From JAZNOL01 sp045580815 (GTDB lineage: Bacteria > Bacillota > Clostridia > RUG12999): 11,646 nt of DNA. A program made the translations under genes and the position numbers. Where the stretch lies: NCBI GenBank assembly GCA_045580815.1, contig JAZNOL010000089.1, forward strand, positions 1 to 11,646, in the 5' to 3' direction. Below are positions 6,182-11,646 of this stretch, piece after piece. Position 1 is the stretch's first letter. Each line of letters opens with the position of its first letter. The notes beneath the pieces were generated by a model that saw nothing but the letters and a program-made list of their open reading frames with translations, searched no databases and was not told the origin of the DNA.

Positions 6182-6592
6182 ATGCTGAAATTTATTATTG
6201 GAAAAAAAGGAAGCGGCAAAACAAATAAACTCATTGAAAGTGTGAACACAGCCGTTAAAACCGACAAAGGTCACCTTGTTTTTATAAATAACGGCAAACG
6301 TCATATTTTTGATCTTGATTCAAGAATAAGACTTATTGATACCGATGAATACAAAATCACATCATATCAGGCTGTTTACGGTATGATATGTGGTGTTCTG
6401 GCTCAGGACTACGATGTATCTGCAATTTTTGTAGACAGTATTACAAAAATTATTAAGGATGAAGACATAAAATCTGCAGAATCAGCAGTTGCTGCTTTGG
6501 CAGAGCTTTGCGAAAGCAACAATGTTGACGTTGTTATTACAGCAAGCATTGATGCAGATGAAGCACCAGAGTTTATTAAAAAATACGTATAA
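6182..6592 (+). CDS. Small P-loop NTPase-like protein of unknown function
   Basis: 136 residues. The N-terminus MLKFIIGKKGSGKTNKLIES contains a textbook Walker A (GKKGSGKT, 7-14). A hydrophobic strand ending in Asp, AIFVDSITKI (81-90, Asp85), is a likely Walker B, and VDVVITASID (105-114) could be a further core strand with a sensor-like end. There is no membrane segment or added domain. From memory, similar short clostridial proteins are often labelled 'PilT' or 'ATP-binding protein', but no pilus genes are nearby and it is far too short for PilT. It is a single gene: its own promoter, an AGGAGG ribosome binding site, and a strong hairpin 12 bp after the stop. Function unknown; nucleotide binding is likely, hydrolysis uncertain. 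Confidence 0.8.
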   Translation: MLKFIIGKKGSGKTNKLIESVNTAVKTDKGHLVFINNGKRHIFDLDSRIRLIDTDEYKITSYQAVYGMICGVLAQDYDVSAIFVDSITKIIKDEDIKSAESAVAALAELCESNNVDVVITASIDADEAPEFIKKYV

Positions 6593-6600
6593 TTAAATTG

Positions 6601-6693
6601 CTAATGTTTTCAGCGGGAATTTATTCCCGCTGAAAACATGAAATATCGGAATAAACACCGATGTTTTGAGCAACTCATTAGGAGGCATTCCCG
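6601..6693 (+). promoter_or_regulatory. Possible structured leader of thrC with competing pairings
   Basis: Beyond the 16-bp hairpin, its arm sequences recur downstream. ATGTTTT occurs at 6604 and 6661, and ATTCCCG at 6623 and 6687. CTAATG (6601-6606) is complementary to CATTAG (6676-6681), which touches the GGAGG of thrC. A small hairpin, ATCGG/CCGAT, sits at 6645-6662. The copies could allow exclusive pairings that hide or free the ribosome binding site. No known riboswitch or T-box motif was recognised. Confidence 0.3.
6604..6639 (+). terminator. 16-bp perfect hairpin between the P-loop gene and thrC
   Basis: Positions 6604-6619 pair perfectly with 6624-6639 around TTTA (stem begins ATGTTTTCAGCGGGAA). 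It lies 12 bp past the P-loop stop, so it may end that transcript, but no T run follows (GAAATATCGG). It could therefore be a Rho-assisted terminator, a transcript 3' end, or part of a thrC leader. Confidence 0.6.
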
Positions 6694-6696
6694 AAA

Positions 6697-8187
6697 ATGA
6701 TGTATCACAGCACAAGATCCGCCGACAGTAAAATCACTTCTGCCGAAGCTATAGTAAAAGGCATAGCTCCGGACGGCGGTCTGTATATTCCCGAAAACAT
6801 TCCGCAGATATCGCTTGATGATATTTTGCGTCTCAGTACAATGAATTACCGTAGTCGTGCATGTGGCGTGCTTGGTTTGTTTTTGACAGATTATACATCC
6901 GAAGAAATAGAAAATTGCGTTGAAAACGCTTATAGTAAAGAAAATTTTGAAACCGAAGCAATAGCTCCGTTGTACGAGCTTACAGAAAACGAATACGTTT
7001 TAGAGCTGTGGCATGGTCCTACGTGCGCATTTAAAGATATGGCACTTCAGATTTTGCCGCATCTGCTTACATGTGCAGTTAAAAAAACCGGTGAAGATAA
7101 AACCGTTGTTATTCTTGTTGCAACATCAGGTGACACGGGTAAAGCTGCTCTTGAAGGCTTTAAAGATGTTGACGGAACAAAAATAATGGTATTTTTCCCA
7201 GAAGATGGTGTAAGCCGTGTTCAAAAGCTTCAGATGAGCACACAAGCTGGTGCAAATGTTATGGTTTCCGGTGTGTTCGGTAACTTTGACGATGCACAAA
7301 CCGGTGTTAAAAAGATTTTCGGCGACAGTGATTTTGACTCGCAGGCTAAAGCAGGCGGTTATAGCCTTTCGTCCGCAAACTCAATCAACTGGGGAAGACT
7401 TGTTCCGCAGATTGTTTACTACGTTTCGGCGTATTGCGATATGGTTAAATCCGGAGCAATAAAACTTGGGGACAAAATCAATGTGTGCGTACCTACCGGT
7501 AACTTCGGAAATATTCTTGCGGCGTGGTATGCAAAAGCTATGGGGCTTCCTGTGGCAAAGCTCATTTGTGCGTCTAACAAAAATAATGTTCTTACAGATT
7601 TTATAAAAACCGGTATTTATGATAAAAACCGTAATTTTTATACAACAATGTCGCCGTCTATGGATATTCTTATTTCCAGTAACCTTGAACGTCTGCTTTG
7701 TCTTATGTCAGACGAAAAAGAGGCTGAAGGATATATGAAGAGCCTTGCTGAAACAGGCAAATATGAAGTGAGCGATGCAATAAAAAATAAAATTAAAGAG
7801 GATTTTTACGGCGCGTGTTGCGATGATGACCAAACACAGGCTACCATACGCGATATATGGCAGAAATACGAGTATCTTGCCGATACTCATACAGCTGTGG
7901 CTTGCGGAGTTTATAATCAGTATGTAAACGAAACGGGAGACACAACAAAAACTGTTATTGCATCTACAGCAAATCCGTTTAAATTTAGTGGCAGTGTACT
8001 GTCAGCTATTTATGACGGAGATTTGTCTGCTATGGATGAGTTTGAAATAATAGATATGCTCAGTGAAATGACAGGACAAAAAGTTCCGCAGTCGCTTGCA
8101 GAGCTTAAAGAAAAAGAAATCAGATTCAGCGGAAAATGCGAGAAATCGTATATGCCGCAAGCTGTAAAAAGTTTTCTTGGCATATAA
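6697..8187 (+). CDS. thrC: Threonine synthase
   Basis: 496 residues, the length of the long threonine synthase type common in Clostridia and E. coli-like lineages. It makes L-threonine from O-phospho-L-homoserine using pyridoxal phosphate. The PLP lysine is K113 in WHGPTCAFKDMALQ. The phosphate/PLP-binding loops are VATSGDTGKAALEGF and PTGNFGNILAAWYAKAMG. The N-terminal YHSTRS and the GIAPDGGLYIPE segment are characteristic. ATG 6697 follows AGGAGG at 11 nt; a second ATG at 6700 is possible. thrC stands alone, with no hom or thrB beside it, so homoserine supply must be encoded elsewhere. The leader is discussed separately. Confidence 0.96.
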   Translation: MMYHSTRSADSKITSAEAIVKGIAPDGGLYIPENIPQISLDDILRLSTMNYRSRACGVLGLFLTDYTSEEIENCVENAYSKENFETEAIAPLYELTENEYVLELWHGPTCAFKDMALQILPHLLTCAVKKTGEDKTVVILVATSGDTGKAALEGFKDVDGTKIMVFFPEDGVSRVQKLQMSTQAGANVMVSGVFGNFDDAQTGVKKIFGDSDFDSQAKAGGYSLSSANSINWGRLVPQIVYYVSAYCDMVKSGAIKLGDKINVCVPTGNFGNILAAWYAKAMGLPVAKLICASNKNNVLTDFIKTGIYDKNRNFYTTMSPSMDILISSNLERLLCLMSDEKEAEGYMKSLAETGKYEVSDAIKNKIKEDFYGACCDDDQTQATIRDIWQKYEYLADTHTAVACGVYNQYVNETGDTTKTVIASTANPFKFSGSVLSAIYDGDLSAMDEFEIIDMLSEMTGQKVPQSLAELKEKEIRFSGKCEKSYMPQAVKSFLGI

Positions 8188-8203
8188 TAAACGGTAAAAC
8201 GTT

Positions 8204-8241
8204 TGTAGCCGCAGCTGCACAATAAAGCGGCTGCGGCTACA
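8204..8241. terminator. Hairpin between convergent thrC and DUF1540 genes
   Basis: 8204-8218 pairs with 8227-8241 (15 bp, one G-T pair; stem begins TGTAGCCGCAGC), loop ACAATAAA. It is 16 bp from each stop codon, which fits a shared terminator. Neither side has a clear T run, so efficient intrinsic termination is uncertain. The G/C-rich stem stands out from the A/T-rich surroundings. Confidence 0.6.
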
Positions 8242-8257
8242 GAAGTTGACGGATAAA

Positions 8258-8419
8258 TTAGTTTTTCAGTTCAAATGTAGAACAACATGTCTCTTTTGCT
8301 GTTTTTGCGTTTCCAGAGTCAACTTCAATTTTGTGTGCTGTACATTTTTGACCGTTTGCATTGTAAGTGCAGTTTGTGACAGTACAAAAGATACCTTCGT
8401 TAATATAGTTTTCAGCCAT
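8258..8419 (-). CDS. DUF1540 domain Cys-rich small protein
   Basis: A 53-residue protein, read MAENYINEGIFCTVTNCTYN, then ANGQKCTAHKIEVDSGNAKT and AKETCCSTFELKN. The pattern C12-x4-C17-x8-C26-x4-I-x-V ... A-x-x-T-C45-C46-x-T-F matches DUF1540, a family of short cysteine-rich, probably metal-binding proteins common in Clostridia and often present in several copies. Function is unknown; some family members have been tied to spores or stress, which is not shown here. ATG 8419 is preceded on the minus strand by AGGAGG with 8-nt spacing. A possible promoter on the minus strand has the extended -10 TGATACACT (about 8463-8471) but a poor -35. It is monocistronic and faces thrC. Confidence 0.9.
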   Translation of the reverse strand: MAENYINEGIFCTVTNCTYNANGQKCTAHKIEVDSGNAKTAKETCCSTFELKN

Positions 8420-8454
8420 GGTTTTTGCCTCCTGTAAAATGCTTTTGTGTTCAC

Positions 8455-8483
8455 TTGTTTAAAGTGTATCACAAAACTATATT
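8455..8483 (+). promoter_or_regulatory. Candidate sigma-A promoter of the metallophosphoesterase-pgsA operon
   Basis: TTGTTT (8455-8460), 17-bp spacer, TATATT (8478-8483), about 40 bp before the gene. The -35 is imperfect. It overlaps the possible minus-strand promoter of the DUF1540 gene, so the two units may share this short divergent control region. Confidence 0.4.
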
Positions 8484-8525
8484 AACCGAAGCAGAAAAAA
8501 TTATTCGTAAAAACGGAGTAATGTA

Positions 8526-9221
8526 ATGAGTTTATTTGCAATGGCAGATTTTCACCTGAGCAAAAGCATAAAAAATAAGCCTATGGATGTTTTTGGCAAA
8601 ACATGGGAAAATTATATGCAGAAAATTGAAAAAAACTGCAACAATATATTAAAACCGGACGATGTGCTTTTGATACCTGGAGATATTTCGTGGGGAACAT
8701 ACGCAAACGAAATAAAAGAGGATCTTAAATTTATTGAAAATTTGCCGGGTAAAAAAATTATTTCCAAAGGAAACCACGATTATTGGTGGATCGGAGCAAA
8801 AAAACTTGAGGAACTGAAAGAGGATTTTGATATAAAAACATTGAATTTTTTGCATAATAATTTTTTTGCTTACCAAGACATTGCCATCTGCGGTAACAGA
8901 GGGTGGATAAAATCAGACGCAGATGAAAATAAAAAAATTTATGCAAGAGAGCTTATACGTCTGGAACTTTCGCTTAAAGAGGCAGAAGCAGCCGGATATA
9001 GCAAAAAAATTGTTATGACACATTTTCCGCCATGTTGCAACAGCGAAAAAGTATTTGACGATTTTTTTGAGATTATTTCAAAATACAATGTTCAAAGATG
9101 CATTTATGGGCATTTACACAATAATTTTTCAATGGCATTTACAGGGATGTACGGCAATGTTAGGTTTGATTTGGTTTCGGCAGACTATCTCGAATTCAAA
9201 CCGCTCTTGATAATTGCATAA
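8526..9221 (+). CDS. Calcineurin-like metallophosphoesterase
   Basis: 231 residues, the compact 'predicted phosphohydrolase' type seen in Firmicutes. The metal-binding motifs are complete and in order: D8-F-H10, G52-D53 in PGDISWGT, G82-N-H-D85 in KGNHDYWW, H166 in MTHFPPC, and G195-H-L-H198 in YGHLHNN. These residues bind two metal ions and cleave phosphoester bonds. The substrate is unknown. There is no signal peptide, so it is cytoplasmic. ATG 8526 follows GGAG at about 7 nt; an upstream ATG at 8521 is stopped at once by TAA. pgsA begins 39 bp downstream, so a role in phospholipid or nucleotide phosphate turnover is possible but only inferred. Confidence 0.93.
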   Translation: MSLFAMADFHLSKSIKNKPMDVFGKTWENYMQKIEKNCNNILKPDDVLLIPGDISWGTYANEIKEDLKFIENLPGKKIISKGNHDYWWIGAKKLEELKEDFDIKTLNFLHNNFFAYQDIAICGNRGWIKSDADENKKIYARELIRLELSLKEAEAAGYSKKIVMTHFPPCCNSEKVFDDFFEIISKYNVQRCIYGHLHNNFSMAFTGMYGNVRFDLVSADYLEFKPLLIIA

Positions 9222-9260
9222 ATATAGATATAAAAATATTAAAGCATTGGTGAGGAACAA

Positions 9261-9794
9261 ATGAAAAATGTACCAAATATTTTAACAGGAATACGAATAC
9301 TTCTTATACCGCTTTTTATATTTCTGTATCCACGGTCGCATGAAATGGCGGCAGTTGTCTTTTTGACAGCGTGTATTACAGATATTGCAGACGGGTGTAT
9401 CGCACGAAAATTTAATGCTATAAGTGTTTTCGGTACGTTGTTTGACCCGCTTGCAGACAAACTTTTGCAGGTGAGCGCGGTTGTTTGTATGTATTTAGAG
9501 GGAATAATGTCGCTGGCTGTAGTGGTTGTTGTAATAATCAAAGAAGTTGTTATGATGACCGGTGCGACAATTTTGCTGTTTAAGAAAACAGTAATACCGT
9601 CTAATATAATAGGTAAAGGTGCAACAGTGCTTGTTTCTGCCGGTGTTATACTTTGTGTTGCTATAGGAACACGTGTCGAATATTTTATAAAAGTTACAGA
9701 AATAGTTATAATAGTTGCAGCAGTAGTATCTTTGGCAACTTATATGACGTTGTTTGCAAAACACATATTTAATGTAGGCAATAAAAAATCTTAA
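9261..9794 (+). CDS. pgsA: CDP-diacylglycerol--glycerol-3-phosphate 3-phosphatidyltransferase
   Basis: 177 residues with several membrane helices. The CDP-alcohol phosphatidyltransferase signature is intact: D41-x2-D44-G45-x2-A48-R49-x8-G58-x3-D62-x3-D66, seen in DIADGCIARK and GTLFDPLADK. PgsA joins CDP-diacylglycerol and glycerol-3-phosphate in the membrane to give phosphatidylglycerol phosphate, the first committed step to phosphatidylglycerol and cardiolipin. The N-terminal VPNILTGIRILLIPLFIF is typical of PgsA. ATG 9261 follows TGAGGA. In many Firmicutes pgsA sits near ymfI-ymfM, cinA and recA; here its partners are a phosphoesterase and a BrkB protein. Cardiolipin synthase or another CDP-alcohol transferase is a less likely reading given the length and N-terminus. 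Confidence 0.93.
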   Translation: MKNVPNILTGIRILLIPLFIFLYPRSHEMAAVVFLTACITDIADGCIARKFNAISVFGTLFDPLADKLLQVSAVVCMYLEGIMSLAVVVVVIIKEVVMMTGATILLFKKTVIPSNIIGKGATVLVSAGVILCVAIGTRVEYFIKVTEIVIIVAAVVSLATYMTLFAKHIFNVGNKKS

Positions 9795-9817
9795 AATAAA
9801 TAAACCCGGAGGCATAG

Positions 9818-10669
9818 ATGAAAAAGCTTTCTACTGGCGGTTTTAAATCTTTTGTTAAAGAGTTTTTTTCACGCTTTATGGAGCACGATATAGCGCAGAT
9901 TGGCGGGCAGATAGCATATTTTACAATACTTTCGGTTTTTCCGTTTTTAGTTTATATAAACGAGCTTATTGCATCGGTTAATTTGTCTCGAAACGATGTA
10001 GCAGAGTTGCTTTCACCGTTTGTGTCGGCGGAAATTTTGCAGTTTGCAATAAGTTATACAGAAAGTTTACAGGAAACATCCGGTGCAGGGCTTATGTCGC
10101 TTAGTATTCTTATAACGCTCTATTCGGCATCGCGTGTTCTGCGTTCTATGGAATCTGCCGTTAACCGTGCGTACAATACACCCAAGCGTCGCGGATATAT
10201 AAAAAGTGTTATATATTCAATGATATTTACTGTGTGTATGGGTCTGGCATTTATACTGGCAATTTTGCTGGCTGTTGCCGGTGACAAAGTTTTGGGAATT
10301 ATATTTGCAATGTTTGATATGCCCAAAGACCACATTGGAATGGTAATTTTGATTAAGTGGGTTGTGGCACTTTTGCTTGTGTGTGGTCTTATAGCGGTAG
10401 TGTACTATATTTTGCCTAACACAAAAATTAAGTTTAAAAGCACTCTTCCCGGTGCAGTATTTTCAACAGCAGGATTGGGTGTTTTATCAGCAGGATTTGA
10501 AATTTATACAAAATATTTTATACATTTTTCTGTTATTTACGGTTCAATCGGTACAGTATTTGTTGTACTGGTATGGGCGTATTTTGCGGGAACAATTCTT
10601 GTTTCCGGTGCAGAAATAAACTGTATACTACATGAATATAATAAAAAACCAGATAAAAAGGATGATTAA
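9818..10669 (+). CDS. YihY/virulence factor BrkB family membrane protein
   Basis: 283 residues with about six membrane helices. Family signatures are visible: DIAQIGGQIAYFTILSVFPF near residues 24-43, a mid segment VLRSMESAVNRAYNTPKRRG, LPNTKIKFKSTLPGAVFS near 204-221, and YGSIGTVFVVLVWAYFAGTI followed by GAEINCILHEY near the C-terminus. Proteins of this family were once called RNase BN, which is now known to be wrong; their role in the membrane is not settled. The basic C-terminal tail (KKPDKKDD) is cytoplasmic by the positive-inside rule. ATG 9818 follows CGGAGG, 23 bp after pgsA. The SGNH hydrolase starts 2 bp after its stop, so these are cotranscribed. Confidence 0.92.
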   Translation: MKKLSTGGFKSFVKEFFSRFMEHDIAQIGGQIAYFTILSVFPFLVYINELIASVNLSRNDVAELLSPFVSAEILQFAISYTESLQETSGAGLMSLSILITLYSASRVLRSMESAVNRAYNTPKRRGYIKSVIYSMIFTVCMGLAFILAILLAVAGDKVLGIIFAMFDMPKDHIGMVILIKWVVALLLVCGLIAVVYYILPNTKIKFKSTLPGAVFSTAGLGVLSAGFEIYTKYFIHFSVIYGSIGTVFVVLVWAYFAGTILVSGAEINCILHEYNKKPDKKDD

Positions 10670-10670
10670 C

Positions 10671-11219
10671 ATGAAAAAACTTATGCTTATCGGTGACTCA
10701 ATACGTCTTGGATATCAGGAGGAGGTAACAAATCTTCTTGAAGGCGAATTTGAAGTATGGGGAAGTCCCGATAACGGGCGTTTTGCAAAATATACATTAA
10801 ACGAGCTTGAACGCTGGTTTGCCGAGTGTCCGGATCCGGACGTTATTCACTGGAACAACGGTCTTTGGGACAGTGCAGTTGTTTGCAAAGAAGACGGAGC
10901 ATTTACGCCGACAGACGAATATCTGCGTTATATGTCTCTTATTCTTCGCGAGCTTCGCAAAAAAACAGACAAAATTATTTTTGCCACAACAACTCCCGTT
11001 CGTGAGGGGAGTTTAAACCAGCACCTTGAATACATAGACCGTCTCAATGATGCTATTATTCCCTTTATGGAAAAAGAAAATATCGTTATCAATGATTTGC
11101 ATAACCTGGTTCGTCCCCGCAAAGATGAGCTTATCTGCGAAGATAAAATTCATCTTAACGACGAGGGCAAAAAGGTTTGCGGTGCGGCAGTTGCAGAAGC
11201 TGTAAGAAAAATGTTTTAA
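10671..11219 (+). CDS. SGNH/GDSL-type hydrolase
   Basis: 182 residues. Block I is LIGDSIRLGYQ with the nucleophile S10. Block III is the HWNNGLWDS segment (60-68), with N62 or N63 in the place of the usual G-x-N-D. Block V is D158-K-I-H161 in CEDKIHLNDEG. The catalytic Ser-Asp-His set is therefore present. Such enzymes are esterases or lipases that also deacetylate sugars. There is no signal peptide, so it is cytoplasmic. The frame is open back to ATG 10632 inside the BrkB gene, but ATG 10671 has AAAGGA 9 nt upstream and gives the normal MKKLMLIGDS start. It is the last gene of the group that begins at 8526. The substrate cannot be told; a lipid or carbohydrate ester is likely from the family. 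Confidence 0.88.
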   Translation: MKKLMLIGDSIRLGYQEEVTNLLEGEFEVWGSPDNGRFAKYTLNELERWFAECPDPDVIHWNNGLWDSAVVCKEDGAFTPTDEYLRYMSLILRELRKKTDKIIFATTTPVREGSLNQHLEYIDRLNDAIIPFMEKENIVINDLHNLVRPRKDELICEDKIHLNDEGKKVCGAAVAEAVRKMF

Positions 11220-11230
11220 TAATTATGTGG

Positions 11231-11258
11231 CGGCAGAAGAAAATTCTTCTGCCGTTAT
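11231..11258 (+). terminator. Hairpin after the SGNH hydrolase gene
   Basis: CGGCAGAAGA (11231-11240) pairs perfectly with TCTTCTGCCG (11245-11254) around AAAT, 11 bp past the stop, followed by only TTATTA. It is probably the terminator of the 8526-11219 operon, though its T tract is weak. Confidence 0.6.
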
Positions 11259-11280
11259 TAGAGTCTGAAATGTAAGGTAC

Positions 11281-11476
11281 AAAAAAGCCTTCCCCTTGTG
11301 AGCGCGAAACTTGCACGGTAGTGAATGACAATTTGGGGAATTGTCAGAGCCGTGTGTGACCAAGCTGCAGCGAGACAGGTGGGTTGCGAAGCAAACTCGG
11401 AGGGGTTGTAAATTAAAGAAAAAAACAATCCCTCAGTCAGCTACGCTGACAGCTCTCTTTACACAAGGGAGCCTTT
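11281..11476. repeat. Palindromic intergenic repeat element (MITE-like)
   Basis: About 196 bp of non-coding, structured DNA in the 315-bp gap after the SGNH gene. The ends are imperfect inverted repeats: AAAGCCTTCCCCTTGTG at 11284-11300, against AAAGGCTCCCTTGTGT read on the minus strand from 11476. Internal hairpins: 11326-11333/11339-11346 (TGACAATT), enclosed by CACGG/CCGTG (11314-11318/11350-11354); 11400-11409 with 11425-11434 (GAGGGGTTGT/ACAATCCCTC, one wobble); and GTCAGC/GCTGAC at 11436-11450. From memory, sequences of this kind (ACAATCCCTCAGTCAGC near CACAAGGGAGCC) recur between genes in many gut Clostridia. It is higher in GC than its flanks and carries no open frame. No target-site duplication was identified. 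Confidence 0.7.
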
Positions 11477-11534
11477 GGTGGGTGATATTTAATTATACAG
11501 TTTTTATATAAATAATTTTCAAAGGAGAATTATT

Positions 11535-11646
11535 ATGGGTGTTTCAGCAATAAAAAGACGTGAAAACTGTTTTTTCGGAATTCACAGCGATTTTCATGCA
11601 CGATTTGAAGATAATGTTATAATAGGAAAAACATTAAAAGAGAGTG
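11535..11646 (+). CDS. Start of an unidentified protein, possibly glycoside hydrolase-like (3' truncated)
   Basis: ATG 11535 follows AAAGGAGAA with about 7-nt spacing, and the frame stays open to the window end (37 codons). The product begins MGVSAIKRRENCFFGIHSDF and continues HARFEDNVIIGKTLKES. The FFGIHSDFHA segment resembles, from memory, the N-terminus of some clostridial glycoside hydrolase or fucosidase-like proteins (FGLHFDFHA). No catalytic residues are in view, so the function is open. There is no signal peptide. The promoter should lie in 11477-11520, where TATATAAA occurs at 11505-11512 without a good -35. The palindromic repeat directly upstream separates it from the preceding operon. 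Confidence 0.6.
   Translation, partial: MGVSAIKRRENCFFGIHSDFHARFEDNVIIGKTLKES

Noticed and set aside
8266..8472. 68-codon minus-strand frame overlapping the DUF1540 gene
   Set aside because: It is another frame of the same DNA; the DUF1540 frame has the AGGAGG site and a recognisable Cys pattern.
11281..11476. CRISPR array or riboswitch in the 3' intergenic region
   Set aside because: There are no regularly spaced direct repeats and no recognised riboswitch core; the pattern is an inverted-repeat element.

Overview
This window looks like the chromosome of a low-GC, endospore-forming member of the Clostridia, probably a gut-type lineage of the Oscillospirales kind. The evidence is the A/T-rich codon use, strong GGAGG-type ribosome binding sites, and the sporulation genes yabP and yabQ next to divIC and yabR. 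A clostridial-type threonine synthase, a DUF1540 Cys-rich microprotein and a palindromic intergenic repeat of a kind I recall from gut Clostridia point the same way. The species cannot be named from the sequence.

Layout. (1) 2-670, plus strand: the 3' end of alaS, then a HIT-family nucleotide hydrolase, closed by a strong terminator. (2) 781-2489, minus strand: yabP-yabQ-divIC-yabR, linking spore cortex and coat genes to a divisome protein and an S1 RNA-binding protein. The yabP-yabQ spacer holds unusual nested inverted repeats. (3) 2632-6080, plus strand: a near-consensus sigma-A promoter drives rho (transcription termination factor), dacF (D,D-carboxypeptidase) and a FabG-like short-chain dehydrogenase that may be the EF-P 5-aminopentanone reductase. 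(4) 6122-6592: a small orphan P-loop protein with its own promoter. (5) 6604-8187: thrC behind a leader with a 16-bp perfect hairpin and duplicated segments. (6) 8258-8419, minus strand: a 53-residue DUF1540 protein. (7) 8526-11219, plus strand: metallophosphoesterase, pgsA, a YihY/BrkB membrane protein and an SGNH hydrolase, spaced like an operon. (8) 11281-11476: a structured intergenic repeat, then the 5' end of a gene at 11535 that runs off the window and may encode a glycoside hydrolase-like protein.

Most of the window is housekeeping: translation, envelope and phospholipid synthesis, division/sporulation and transcription termination. No mobile element, CRISPR array, tRNA or rRNA was seen, and nothing amounts to a clear undescribed multi-gene system. 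The points most worth a second look are non-coding structures (thrC leader, yabP-yabQ spacer, rho leader, the 3' repeat) and two small proteins of unknown function (the P-loop protein and the DUF1540 protein).
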